Shown piece after piece: positions 44,249-53,240 of a stretch of 64,000 nt of DNA. The stretch lies in assembly GCA_021604005.1 (NCBI GenBank), contig BQIV01000011.1, positions 53,701 through 117,700 on the forward strand, written 5' to 3'. Both the position numbers and the translations under genes were made by a program. The notes below the pieces were generated by a model, which ran no database searches, was not told the DNA's origin, and saw nothing but the letters and a program-made list of their open reading frames with translations. The first letter of the stretch is position 1. Every line of letters starts with the position of its first letter. The DNA comes from Nitrospirales bacterium. Its GTDB lineage: Bacteria > Nitrospirota > Nitrospiria > Nitrospirales > UBA8639.

Positions 44249-45682
44249 TTATCCTGCGAATGAGGAAGACGTCACATCGACCAGCTTAAGCCCTTCTCGA
44301 ATGCGATGCACTGTCCGATCTTTACCAAGCAGGTCCATGACCTCGTAAATACCAGGACTCACAGTTCCACCGGTTAACGCGACCCGAAGTGGTTGCGCTA
44401 ACTTACCCATTTTTAACCCATCCTCTTCAAGTATGGCATGAAAAATGTGTTCGACCACATCCCTGGCAAAAGATACTTCAGCCTCAAGACGGTCGGCAAA
44501 TTTCCTCAAACTCGGCGCAATCACCGGGGTTAGAAATTTTTTCGCCGCGTTTTCCTCAATGGTGATCGTCTCTGCAAGATAAGGGGCTGCACCCGTGACC
44601 ATGTCAAGCAACGTTTCGGACCGTTCTCGCAAGGAGGACACCAAGGCCTCCACGCCTCCAGGGATTCTCGCACGCGCTTTCTCATCATAACCCTCCTTTT
44701 CTAGGTAAGGGAGCAGTTGCTTGGCGACAGACTCTGGTTCAGATGTCCGGAGATACTGGGCATTGAGCCACCGTAGTTTCTCTGGATTGAACACAGCCGC
44801 CGAGGATTGAACATGCTCAAAACTAAATAACCGTATCAAATCGCTTATCGAAAATATTTCTTGATCACCATGCGACCACCCCAAGCGCACAAGATAATTC
44901 ACGAGGGCTTCAGGAAGATAGCCCATCTCTTGATACGCAAGCACTGACGTCGCGCCATGACGCTTCGAGAGCCTAGCCTTATCTGAGCCCAAAATCATCG
45001 GAAGGTGAGCAAACTTGGGGACGGCATACCCCAACGCGTCGAAAAGTGGAACTTGCCGTGGGGTATTGTTCACATGATCATCTCCACGAATCACATGTGT
45101 AATATTCATCAACGCATCATCAATCACCACAGAAAAATTGTACGTCGGATACCCATTTGAACGAAGAATAATAAGATCATCCAACACCTGATTGTCAAAA
45201 ACAATCTTGCCTTTAATCAAATCATCAAGAACGGTTTGACCGTCTTGCGGTGACCGAAACCGTAACGCTGCCGGTCCGGTCGGCGCAGAAAGACCTTTCT
45301 CCCTACACATCCCGTCATACTTCACTGACTCTCCTCTTGCGTGCGCATCTTTGCGCTTGGCTTCCAACTCTCCAGGAGTACACACACACCAATAGGCCAG
45401 GCCCCGCTCAAACAGCCCCATCGCGTGTTCCCGATACAACTCCAATCGATCGGTTTGACGATACGGCCCTTCATCCCAATCTAGCCCTGTCCACTTGAGT
45501 CCCTCAAGAATAATCTGAATCGCCTTGTCAGTTGAACGATCGCGATCCGTATCCTCAATGCGCAGAATAAACGTTCCACCTGTATGACGAGCATACAACC
45601 AGTTAAACAACGCGGTTCGCACTCCCCCAATATGCAGAAACCCGGTTGGACTGGGAGCAAACCGTACGCGAACGTTAGACAT
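44249..45682 (-). CDS. gltX: glutamyl-tRNA synthetase
   Basis: 477 residues from MSNVRVRFAPSPTGFLHIG, which holds the HIGH-type motif. GGTFILRIEDTDRDR and the KMSKS-type loop DKARLSKRHGA (about 250) are present, followed by the anticodon-binding helical domain. It charges tRNA with glutamate. The open frame extends 20 codons upstream into the repeat tract, giving a meaningless Arg/Phe/Pro-rich stretch, so the start at 45682 is preferred. The tRNA-Gln gene lies downstream; whether this enzyme also charges tRNA-Gln, followed by amidation, is not shown. Confidence 0.95.
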   Translation of the reverse strand: MSNVRVRFAPSPTGFLHIGGVRTALFNWLYARHTGGTFILRIEDTDRDRSTDKAIQIILEGLKWTGLDWDEGPYRQTDRLELYREHAMGLFERGLAYWCVCTPGELEAKRKDAHARGESVKYDGMCREKGLSAPTGPAALRFRSPQDGQTVLDDLIKGKIVFDNQVLDDLIILRSNGYPTYNFSVVIDDALMNITHVIRGDDHVNNTPRQVPLFDALGYAVPKFAHLPMILGSDKARLSKRHGATSVLAYQEMGYLPEALVNYLVRLGWSHGDQEIFSISDLIRLFSFEHVQSSAAVFNPEKLRWLNAQYLRTSEPESVAKQLLPYLEKEGYDEKARARIPGGVEALVSSLRERSETLLDMVTGAAPYLAETITIEENAAKKFLTPVIAPSLRKFADRLEAEVSFARDVVEHIFHAILEEDGLKMGKLAQPLRVALTGGTVSPGIYEVMDLLGKDRTVHRIREGLKLVDVTSSSFAG

Positions 45683-45690
45683 ATGCCACC

Positions 45691-45836
45691 CGTGAAGCAT
45701 GAAGCGGGAAACGGGAAACGGAAAACGGGAAGCGCGAGGCAAAAGATATAAGGCGTGAAGCGTGAAGCGGGAAGCGTGGGGCGTGAGGCGTGAGGCGGGA
45801 AGCGGGAAACGGAAAACGGGAAACGGGAAGCGGAAG
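45691..45836. repeat. heptanucleotide-periodic repeat tract
   Basis: The tract is made of imperfect seven-base units such as GTGAAGC, GGGAAGC, GTGAGGC, GGGAAAC and GGAAAAC (consensus G-K-G-A-R-R-C). From 45753 on, eleven or more units run without phase loss; the earlier part has interruptions. It lies upstream of gltX. Its translation in one frame gives the Phe-Pro-Ala-Ser-Arg-rich strings common in spurious database proteins. Confidence 0.85.
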
Positions 45837-45895
45837 ATGGAGTACGAAAAACCAGAACCAGTTAGGCAAATAACGATAGATCAAATTTGAAGCTT

Positions 45896-45937
45896 GAGCG
45901 ACGAGCAACGAGCGACGAGCAACGAGCGACGAGCAAC
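45896..45937. repeat. three exact 14-base tandem copies
   Basis: GAGCGACGAGCAAC is repeated three times without change (45896-45909, 45910-45923, 45924-45937), followed by a partial unit. Each copy is itself two seven-base halves (GAGCGAC, GAGCAAC). The same seven-base family recurs at 46797-46880 and 49566-49637. Confidence 0.92.
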
Positions 45938-46089
45938 GAGAGACAGAACACAAACCATTCATGGGATACCTCAATACCATGCTGTTCAAGAGGATGTAAA
46001 GTCGCAAGTTATTCCTAGGCCTTGCGTTTATCCAAAACCTCACTTAAAATCTTTTCACTACCGTTTCATCCAATAACCAAGGAGTGTTC

Positions 46090-46788
46090 ATGCTTCGCAC
46101 GATGCGAGAGGGATCGCAAAAACATCCCTGGATTCTCTGGACGATTCTTATCGCCATTACCGTGACTTTCGTCATTGTTGGGGCCTGGGATTATGAAGGA
46201 TCGTCGTCCAATGCGGTCGCAGAAGTCGGACCATATACCGTATCGCTTCAAGAATATCGACGCACCTATGATAATTACTACCGGTTCTATCGCGATCAGT
46301 TAAAACAAGAAGATATTGATGAAGAACAAATCAAACAACTGGCCATCAATGGTCTCATTGATGCGAAGTCATGGACTCTTGTTGCCGAAGAGTTTGGCTT
46401 GGTCGTGTCGCAAGAAGAATTACGCAACTCCATCGTCAATCAACAAGAATTTCAGAAAGACGGAGCGTTCGACCCCCAATTCTACCAGCGCGTGCTTGCG
46501 AATAACCGAATGACGCCAGGGGAATTTGAAAGTCAACGGAAAATTGAATTGCTTCGGGACAAGGCCCGCCTCCTTATAACAGAATCCACAACGCTCACCC
46601 CTGCAGAACTGAAGGAAGTTGAAGAGCTGGCGACACGGCAAGCCGGGGAAGGACAAGAGCCGGACGCATCAACGACAGAACGAATTCGACTTCAATTTCT
46701 TCTCCAGAAAAAACAACGGGCTCTTCAGGCGTTCCAAACCTCCATGCGATCAAGAAGCAATATCGTCATTCATGATCACCTGCTCTGA
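46090..46788 (+). CDS. membrane-anchored SurA-N/PpiD-like protein without a PPIase domain
   Basis: 232 residues. A short cytoplasmic N-terminus (LRTMREGSQKHPWILW) precedes one membrane segment (about 16-33), then a periplasmic helical domain of the SurA N-terminal type (AEVGPYTVSLQEYRRTYDNY, GLIDAKSWTLVAEEFGLVVS). PpiD has a parvulin domain and about 620 residues; here the protein ends after the chaperone part. An AAGGAG site lies six bases before this ATG. It probably helps fold outer-membrane proteins. It may pair with a separate parvulin elsewhere. Confidence 0.78.
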   Translation: MLRTMREGSQKHPWILWTILIAITVTFVIVGAWDYEGSSSNAVAEVGPYTVSLQEYRRTYDNYYRFYRDQLKQEDIDEEQIKQLAINGLIDAKSWTLVAEEFGLVVSQEELRNSIVNQQEFQKDGAFDPQFYQRVLANNRMTPGEFESQRKIELLRDKARLLITESTTLTPAELKEVEELATRQAGEGQEPDASTTERIRLQFLLQKKQRALQAFQTSMRSRSNIVIHDHLL

Positions 46789-46796
46789 GGCAGAGC

Positions 46797-46880
46797 GTAT
46801 CTCGTTGCTCGTGAAGCGTATCTCGTAAAAACCATTCAGAAACTTTTCTTACGAACGACGAAATACGAGCGACGAAATAC
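46797..46880. terminator. bidirectional hairpin region between convergent genes, built from repeat units
   Basis: GTATCTCGTTGCTCGT (46797-46812) pairs with ACGAGCGACGAAATAC (46865-46880) with only two G-T type mismatches, and inner arms around 46815-46830 and 46851-46866 pair similarly. It lies exactly between the convergent SurA-N-like and queA genes. A long U-run is missing, so termination is inferred from position and structure. Confidence 0.5.
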
Positions 46881-46882
46881 TC

Positions 46883-47902
46883 TCACTGAATAAGCATGGC
46901 ATCGCCATAGCTATAAAATCGGTAACGCGCGTTCACGGCATGTTCGTATGCCGCTCGTGACTGCTCTAAGCCGGCAAAGGCCGCCAGCAACATTAACAGG
47001 GTCGTACCTGGCAAATGAAAATTGGTCATCAGGACATCGACAACGCGAAATCGATAACCAGGCGTGATAAATAAACACGTCTGTCCTTCTTGATTGCGAA
47101 CCTGCCCCGACTTATCAACCGCCGACTCCAAGCTTCTCGTCACCGTCGTCCCCACAGCCACGACCCGGCCGCCTTGCTGTTTCACACGAGCAATGGCATG
47201 GGCGGTTGCTTCGGGAATGTGAAACCACTCTGGATCCATACGATGTGCTTCAATCTCTGAGACCGTAACAGGCCGAAAGGTTCCCGGCCCGACATGTAGG
47301 GTAATCGTTGCGATGTGAATGTCCTTCTCGGTTAAGGCCTTGAGAAGTTCTGGCGTAAAATGCAGCCCTGCCGTAGGCGCCGCAATCGCCCCCTCCGCCT
47401 GCGCAAACATGGTTTGATAATCTTCCCGGTCTTTCTCAGTCGATTGACGTTTGATATAGGGCGGCAATGGCATCTGCCCAATATGATGCAACAACGCACT
47501 CCCCGACAACGCACTCTTTATGGAAACGACCGTTCGCTCCTGACTCCGTTCTTCGACAACCGCTTCGACCTCACCTTCAAGACGAATCCGTTGCCCAACC
47601 CGCACTCTACCTTTTAGCATGACTTCCCATTGCCGCACCCCACACGACCGAAGCACAAGCATTTCGACTTTTCCACCACTTGGCAATTTCGTCCCAAGCA
47701 CACGAGCAGGGACCACACGCGTATCATTCACCACCACTAAGTCCCCAGGCTGTAACAATTGAGGGAGGTCAAAGATGTGATAGTCGTGGAACGTTGGGTG
47801 CCCTCTCGTGACCACCAACAATTTTGCATGATCACGTGGACGAACCGGAGAGGTCGCAACGAGTGTAGGATCGAATGGAAATTGAAAGTCAGTAAGCTGC
47901 AT
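46883..47902 (-). CDS. queA: tRNA preQ1(34) S-adenosylmethionine ribosyltransferase-isomerase
   Basis: 339 residues from MQLTDFQFPFDPTLVATSP. Blocks VVNDTRVVPARVLG, GAIAAPTAGLHFTPELL, HVGPGTFRPV, VVAVGTTVTRSLES and MTNFHLPGTTLLMLLAAF are diagnostic of QueA, which adds the cyclopentane-epoxide group in queuosine formation at tRNA position 34. The SpoIID-domain gene ends just upstream and both are on the minus strand, as in many bacteria. Four codons upstream of this ATG are open but lack support. Confidence 0.95.
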   Translation of the reverse strand: MQLTDFQFPFDPTLVATSPVRPRDHAKLLVVTRGHPTFHDYHIFDLPQLLQPGDLVVVNDTRVVPARVLGTKLPSGGKVEMLVLRSCGVRQWEVMLKGRVRVGQRIRLEGEVEAVVEERSQERTVVSIKSALSGSALLHHIGQMPLPPYIKRQSTEKDREDYQTMFAQAEGAIAAPTAGLHFTPELLKALTEKDIHIATITLHVGPGTFRPVTVSEIEAHRMDPEWFHIPEATAHAIARVKQQGGRVVAVGTTVTRSLESAVDKSGQVRNQEGQTCLFITPGYRFRVVDVLMTNFHLPGTTLLMLLAAFAGLEQSRAAYEHAVNARYRFYSYGDAMLIQ

Positions 47903-47925
47903 CGGATCACGCAACTACCAACGGG

Positions 47926-49155
47926 TTAATGAAGAAGAGGGGGCGACAAATTCACCTGCGAGAGTGACAATAATTTTGTACCAGGATAATAATACCCCAC
48001 GATCGCTTTATACGAATATCCTAACTCAGCCATTTCTTTCATACCCCACTGACACAGCCCAACGCCATGACCGGATCCTTTCCCCACCAGTATCAACTCA
48101 TGTCCCATGCTTTCAATCTCAAATTGTGTGCTAAGAATTGTGGAATATCCAGCCACACGACGGAAATCCTGCCCACGAAGAATCAGTTGACCGCGAGAAT
48201 GCAAAATACGGATACGGTCGACTCTTCCGGAAGGCGTTCGGGTAAACGGCGTAATCGTCGCGATAAAGCCAACGCCGTAATCAAGCTTCCGGAACTTACG
48301 TTCTAATGAATCGAGCGTTACCGCTACTCGCCAACGATACCGGGGAGACAAATCATCAAATGGACATTCCACACCTTTTAAATATGGAACGTCGACATCC
48401 CAGACATACGACGCATCTTCAGTGGGACCAGCTGCGGTTGACGAATATGCGGCAAGAATAGGACGGCGATCATAGGTAATCACTTTCCCTCTTGTACTTC
48501 TGATGGCAGACTCCACTCTCGCATTGACCTTGCCTTGTCCTTGATAGACTTGATCTTGGACACTGGAGACCACATCAAAGGGTTGCTGTTGATTCATCAT
48601 CTTTTTATATAAGACATACGTTCGCGCCGCAACCGCTTGCGCCTTTAATGCTTCCACATGCCAACTGGTATTAATTTCACCCGTCACGACCCCAGCGACA
48701 TAGTCTTCCACATCAACCTGATTGATGACCACGAGTGCTGCCTGATGCCGTTTGATTTCAACTCCCCCATTCAGCTCCCATTTCCGAGTCATCCTACCTG
48801 GAGCACTCCCTGAGGACGATTGAATCGTAAGCATCAACCCACCATGTGAGGCTGAAATAAAAACGTGAGGAAATGGAAAACGACGTTCGTTTATACGTAT
48901 CCCCCGTCCTTCTGGCGTCATCACCAAAGGCGTTGACTCAATGGAACGCTGACCGGAGGGAAATCGGATGGTGAGCGGATGCGAAGATGATATCGCAACT
49001 CGTGCCGCCTGGCCGGTTAAGGAAACTCGAATGTCTTCAGAAGCAGAACACCAGGATGGCCACAAAACGAAAAGACCAAAGACGAATCCAATGGTACACA
49101 CGTCAACACCATGTACACGTCTCCTCAAAACTGGACCGTACTCCTCATTACACAC
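47926..49155 (-). CDS. SpoIID/LytB-domain exported protein
   Basis: 409 residues. Hydrophobic segment at about 18-40 for export. The SpoIID domain shows VEDYVAGVVTGEI, ALKAQAVAARTYVLYKK (about 160-178), and the C-terminal GSGHGVGLCQWGMKEMAELG. SpoIID is a peptidoglycan lytic transglycosylase in spore formers; in non-spore-formers the domain acts on cell-wall glycan in an unknown way. The gene lies between a DUF2905 gene and queA, an order seen in many phyla. Confidence 0.87.
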   Translation of the reverse strand: MCNEEYGPVLRRRVHGVDVCTIGFVFGLFVLWPSWCSASEDIRVSLTGQAARVAISSSHPLTIRFPSGQRSIESTPLVMTPEGRGIRINERRFPFPHVFISASHGGLMLTIQSSSGSAPGRMTRKWELNGGVEIKRHQAALVVINQVDVEDYVAGVVTGEINTSWHVEALKAQAVAARTYVLYKKMMNQQQPFDVVSSVQDQVYQGQGKVNARVESAIRSTRGKVITYDRRPILAAYSSTAAGPTEDASYVWDVDVPYLKGVECPFDDLSPRYRWRVAVTLDSLERKFRKLDYGVGFIATITPFTRTPSGRVDRIRILHSRGQLILRGQDFRRVAGYSTILSTQFEIESMGHELILVGKGSGHGVGLCQWGMKEMAELGYSYKAIVGYYYPGTKLLSLSQVNLSPPLLH

Positions 49156-49180
49156 ATCTTCATCCTCACACCTTGCAACG

Positions 49181-49417
49181 TTATCGTTTCATAAAAAAAT
49201 ACAGAAGAACACTCCCCAGCACACTCATGAGAATACTTGTCGCAAGTGGAAAGTAAAACGTGAAGTTCTCACGTTTGATCAGAATGTCCCCCGGTAATCG
49301 TCCGAGCCAACCACTTCCGGCCAAAGGCCACTTGCTCAAAAGAAGGAACAGGACACCGACCCCCACAATCGAGAGCCCCATTACGACTAATAATTTTCCT
49401 AATCCACCAAGATCCAT
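49181..49417 (-). CDS. DUF2905 small membrane protein
   Basis: 78 residues with two membrane segments (about 8-26 and 56-75) joined by LPGDILIKRENFTFYFPLAT, the family signature. Function unknown. It usually neighbours ruvB, SpoIID-domain or queA genes, as here. Confidence 0.9.
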   Translation of the reverse strand: MDLGGLGKLLVVMGLSIVGVGVLFLLLSKWPLAGSGWLGRLPGDILIKRENFTFYFPLATSILMSVLGSVLLYFFMKR

Positions 49418-49565
49418 CCTCCAGCCTCACGCACTGTTCAAAAAGTGTCGACTTCAGAGTAAGCAGATTACGGCTCCCATTCACCGAACACAATCAAGGT
49501 CTGCGTTACCTCACCATTGGGCTGGATGCAAGACGACCCAGCAAGGCCAAATTCGTGAATCGCTG

Positions 49566-49637
49566 TTCGTTGCTCGCATCTCGTGAAACACACTCTTTGC
49601 CTGTAGGGAATACGAGAGATGATTCACGAGCAACGAG
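49566..49637. repeat. inverted repeat of the GAGCAAC family downstream of asd
   Basis: TTCGTTGCTCG (49566-49576) and CTCGTGAA (49580-49587) can pair with CGAGCAACGAG and TTCACGAG inside 49623-49637. The arms belong to the same seven-base family as the tandem repeats near gltX. The position just after the asd stop codon suggests a terminator role, but no U-run follows. Confidence 0.55.
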
Positions 49638-49678
49638 TCAGGAGAACGCTGCTGGGAGTTTTCCTTCAGCAGTTCCAG

Positions 49679-50695
49679 TCACCGAATGAGTTCCTCGGCA
49701 ATCTGTATCGCATTCAAGGCCGCCCCTTTTCGAAGATTGTCTGCGACAACCCATAAATTCAATCCATTGGCGATCGATTCATCTTCTCGTACTCTTCCGA
49801 CATATACAGCATCGGTTCCAGCCACATCTTTTTGTAATGGATAGATCTGATGAGCAGGATCATCATACACCAGAACGCCTGGGGATTCAGAAAGAATGGC
49901 TCGTGCCTCATTTACTGTTATGTGTTCTTTGGTTTCAATATTAATCGATTCGGCATGACTGACAAACACCGGCACTCGCACCGTCGTTGCCGTGACCTGA
50001 ATCATAGCATCTTCCATAATTTTTTGTGTCTCGTTCACCATCTTCATTTCTTCTTTGGTATACCCAGACGGCAAAAAATCATCGATGTGAGGTAAACAAT
50101 TAAAGGCAATATGATGAGGGTAGACCGTTGCAGATGGCTCTTGCAAACTCATGAGTTTGCGAGATTGCTCGGCCAGTTCATCCATCGCATCTTTTCCCGT
50201 TCCGGAAACAGACTGAAATGTCGTGACTACAATCCGTTGAATGCACACCGCTTGATGCAGGGGCTGTAAGGCCACCACCATTTGAATGGTCGAACAATTG
50301 GGATTGGCGATAATGCCGCCATGCCATTCAAGCGCATGGGCATTGACTTCGGGAACTACGAGCGGCACCTGTGGGTCCATGCGCCAAGCAGAACTATTAT
50401 CCACAACAATCGCACCAGCATCGACGGCAATCGGAGCAAATTCTTTACTTGTACCGGCCCCCGCAGAAAAGAGGGCAATATCAATTCCGGCAAATGATTC
50501 TTTCTCTAACAGTTTGACGGTAATGTCTTGCCCGTTGAACGAGACCTCTTCACCAGCCGAACGCACAGACGCCAGGGGCAGTACGTGATCGACTGGAAAC
50601 TTTCGTTCTTCCAGGATGCGCAACATCTCGGTACCCACGGCACCGGTCGCTCCAACAATCGCAACGTTATAAGCTGCCTTCTTCATCATCGGCAA
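49679..50695 (-). CDS. asd: aspartate-semialdehyde dehydrogenase
   Basis: 338 residues. NADP-binding VAIVGATGAVGTEMLRIL, catalytic cysteine in ANPNCSTIQMVVAL (about 132) and the C-terminal HIDDFLPSGYTKEEMK and PVFVSHAESINIE blocks place it in the ASADH family. It reduces aspartyl phosphate to aspartate semialdehyde, feeding lysine, threonine and methionine synthesis. It lies downstream of leuB and the NHL-repeat gene on the same strand. Confidence 0.95.
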   Translation of the reverse strand: MPMMKKAAYNVAIVGATGAVGTEMLRILEERKFPVDHVLPLASVRSAGEEVSFNGQDITVKLLEKESFAGIDIALFSAGAGTSKEFAPIAVDAGAIVVDNSSAWRMDPQVPLVVPEVNAHALEWHGGIIANPNCSTIQMVVALQPLHQAVCIQRIVVTTFQSVSGTGKDAMDELAEQSRKLMSLQEPSATVYPHHIAFNCLPHIDDFLPSGYTKEEMKMVNETQKIMEDAMIQVTATTVRVPVFVSHAESINIETKEHITVNEARAILSESPGVLVYDDPAHQIYPLQKDVAGTDAVYVGRVREDESIANGLNLWVVADNLRKGAALNAIQIAEELIR

Positions 50696-50835
50696 TGTAT
50701 CTTTCTCGTCAACACGTAAAATGATGAGAAACTTTGGACATTGTCTGGACTACACGTTCATATTCCCTTGCAGCACAGGGTCCGAGGTTCACCATTCAAC
50801 AGACGTGAATACATCAATAAACTACAGAATAATAT

Positions 50836-52053
50836 TTACACTGCAATCAGGCGAATCCGATGATTAAAGGTATCCGCAATGGCTATATTCCCGTCCTGAT
50901 CCACGGCAACGCCAAATGGAAAATTGAGGCTACTATTTTGAGGAATATCTCCATCGCCGGAAAATTGCGCCACCCCCACCCCAGCCACAATGGTGATGGC
51001 GTTTTCGATCGGATCCCATTTTCTGACTACGTGGTTATCAGAATCGGTAATCAATAAATGTCCATATCGATCAAAAGCAATGCCATACGGTCTGGCCACG
51101 GACAGTTCGCCCGCATTGGCATCTGGCTGATAGCTGAACGCCTGCCCATTTCCCAGAACTGTTTCAATCGTCCCCGACTCAAGATCTACCTTGCGAATTC
51201 GATTGTTAAACGTATCCGCAATAAATAAATTTCCGTCTGCATCTAACGCTACCCCACTGGGCCCTGCAAGACCGGAGTCAATTGCTGGCATATCATCGCC
51301 GTTATACGTTGCTTCTCCCGTACCGGCAACGGTTGTGATTATTCCGGTTGTCGTGTCAATCATACGAATCCGGTTATTGCTCTGATCCGCAATAAATAAT
51401 CGACCTTTTCCATCCATCACCAACGCCACAGGTTCATTCAAGGTTGCCGCATCGGAAGGTCCCGCATCACCGGTCCATTTGGCTCGCCCTGTGCCTGCAA
51501 TTGTCTGAATGATGCCCGTCGTTGGGTCAACTCTCCGAATACGGTGGTTCAAGGTATCAGCAATATACATAGCGCCGGCTTCATTAATCGCAAGTCCTGA
51601 GGGAAAATTCAGTTTCGCGTGTATGGCAAGCCCGCCATCGCCATCGAATCTGATTGCTGTTGGGGCTTTCCCTCCCCAATAGCGAACGGTTCCACTCAGA
51701 TCTGGCGTATGCTCATATGCTCCAGCCGGGTTGTCTGATAAATCCGCCAAGAGATCTTCCGGTTCCGTCGATGTTTCCTGTGCCGACGGTTCAGATGAGA
51801 CCGTAGCCTGCTGATGTTCATCAACAGTTCCGGCAACCGTAGAAATGATGCCGTTTTTTCGATCAATCTTTCGAATCACATGATTTTCAGAATCGATGAC
51901 ATAGAGATGGCCAAGATAATCAAACGCCACATTCTTGGGTTCGTTGACCAACGCTCCAGTCGATGTCCCACCATCTCCCTCACATCCTGGCGTCCCCACA
52001 CCTGCAATCGTTCCGATGTATCCTGATGGTATAGAATCAAGCATCTTACGCAC
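50836..52053 (-). CDS. NHL-repeat beta-propeller protein
   Basis: 405 residues made of at least six NHL repeats (for example [59 protein letters not shown]), each followed by a TVAG-type strand. A low-complexity Ser/Glu-rich insert lies at about residues 88-118. No signal peptide is evident, so it may be cytoplasmic. Its start overlaps or abuts the end of leuB. The function in a leucine operon is unknown; it may bind a ligand or partner. Confidence 0.85.
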   Translation of the reverse strand: MRKMLDSIPSGYIGTIAGVGTPGCEGDGGTSTGALVNEPKNVAFDYLGHLYVIDSENHVIRKIDRKNGIISTVAGTVDEHQQATVSSEPSAQETSTEPEDLLADLSDNPAGAYEHTPDLSGTVRYWGGKAPTAIRFDGDGGLAIHAKLNFPSGLAINEAGAMYIADTLNHRIRRVDPTTGIIQTIAGTGRAKWTGDAGPSDAATLNEPVALVMDGKGRLFIADQSNNRIRMIDTTTGIITTVAGTGEATYNGDDMPAIDSGLAGPSGVALDADGNLFIADTFNNRIRKVDLESGTIETVLGNGQAFSYQPDANAGELSVARPYGIAFDRYGHLLITDSDNHVVRKWDPIENAITIVAGVGVAQFSGDGDIPQNSSLNFPFGVAVDQDGNIAIADTFNHRIRLIAV

Positions 52054-53122
52054 GTCCCAAGTTCTGAAGTATGGTATCGCCCATTTCCATCGTTCCTAAC
52101 AGTGTCGTCCCCTCACTTTCAATATCTTTTGTACGAAATCCTTGATCGAGCGTCATCTGAATTGCCTGCTCAATCAGTTCAGCTTCTTTGGGAAGATCAA
52201 ATGCATAATTGAGCATCATGGCTACAGAGGCAATCATTCCAATAGGATTTGCCATGTTCTTTCCCGCAATGTCTGGGGCACTGCCATGAATCGGCTCGAA
52301 CATGCCTACGGTCGAGCCAATACTTGCCGAGGGTAACATGCCGATTGATCCGGTCAGCATCGCCGCTTCATCGCTCAAAATATCACCAAACAGATTTGTC
52401 GTGACAACGACATCAAATTGCTTCGGCTTGCGAACGAGTTGCATGGCACAATTATCGACGTACATATGGCGCAGCTCAACATCGGGATACTTCTTATGGA
52501 CTTCAATAACGACTCGACGCCAGAGCTCAGAAGATTCCAGCACATTGGCTTTATCAATAGACGTGACAAGACAACGGCGTTTCCGCGCCGCTTGAAATGC
52601 CACTTCGGCAATTCGCGTAATCTCTTCCGTCGTGTAGACCTCCGTATTGATGCCTTTATGCCCAGTTGAGGTTTGCTCAATCCCCTTCGGTTTTCCGAAA
52701 TAAATTCCGCCCGTCAGTTCCCTCACAACGAGCACGTCAATACCGTCGATGACTTCCGGTTTGAGTGTTGACGCCTCAATCAAGGCAGAATACATTTTCG
52801 CTGGACGTAAATTAGCAAAGAGACCGAGTTGCTCACGAAGCCCTAGCAAGGCCCGCTCCGGACGGCGTTCATAGTCTAAGCCTTCCCACTTCGGCCCTCC
52901 AACCGCTCCCAACAACACCGCATCGCTGTCCTTGGCTAAAGCCAATGATTCGGACGGTAAAGGAATCCCGGCTGAATCAATGGCCGCCCCACCAACTTGG
53001 GCATACTCACACTCGAAGGAATGATCAAAACGTGTTCCAATCGCCTCAAGCACTTTGATCGCTTCCGGGACAATTTCTTGCCCAATTCCATCACCGGCAA
53101 ACACACATATTCGTTTCTTCAT
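52046..53122 (-). CDS. leuB: 3-isopropylmalate dehydrogenase
   Basis: 358 residues. [80 protein letters not shown] (read in parts) and [17 protein letters not shown] are the full set of LeuB motifs. It oxidises and decarboxylates 3-isopropylmalate with NAD. The leuA gene lies upstream with a 118-base gap; leuC and leuD are not in the window. Confidence 0.96.
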   Translation of the reverse strand: MKKRICVFAGDGIGQEIVPEAIKVLEAIGTRFDHSFECEYAQVGGAAIDSAGIPLPSESLALAKDSDAVLLGAVGGPKWEGLDYERRPERALLGLREQLGLFANLRPAKMYSALIEASTLKPEVIDGIDVLVVRELTGGIYFGKPKGIEQTSTGHKGINTEVYTTEEITRIAEVAFQAARKRRCLVTSIDKANVLESSELWRRVVIEVHKKYPDVELRHMYVDNCAMQLVRKPKQFDVVVTTNLFGDILSDEAAMLTGSIGMLPSASIGSTVGMFEPIHGSAPDIAGKNMANPIGMIASVAMMLNYAFDLPKEAELIEQAIQMTLDQGFRTKDIESEGTTLLGTMEMGDTILQNLGRA

Positions 53123-53240
53123 GATTCCCTTCTCTACGTTTTCCAGGCAGACTGATTACCTGGACAAGCCAAAGTTGATAGTTAAAAACGTGGGCAATGT
53201 ACGTGAGACATTAAAGGTGAAATGTTACACTTCTGTACGA

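Noticed and set aside
45896..45937. Possible CRISPR array
   Set aside because: The 14-base units are contiguous, with no spacers and no cas genes near. It is a simple tandem repeat.
45675..46043. 122-residue minus-strand frame rich in Phe, Pro, Ser and Arg
   Set aside because: It is the translation of the seven-base repeat tract; no real protein features.
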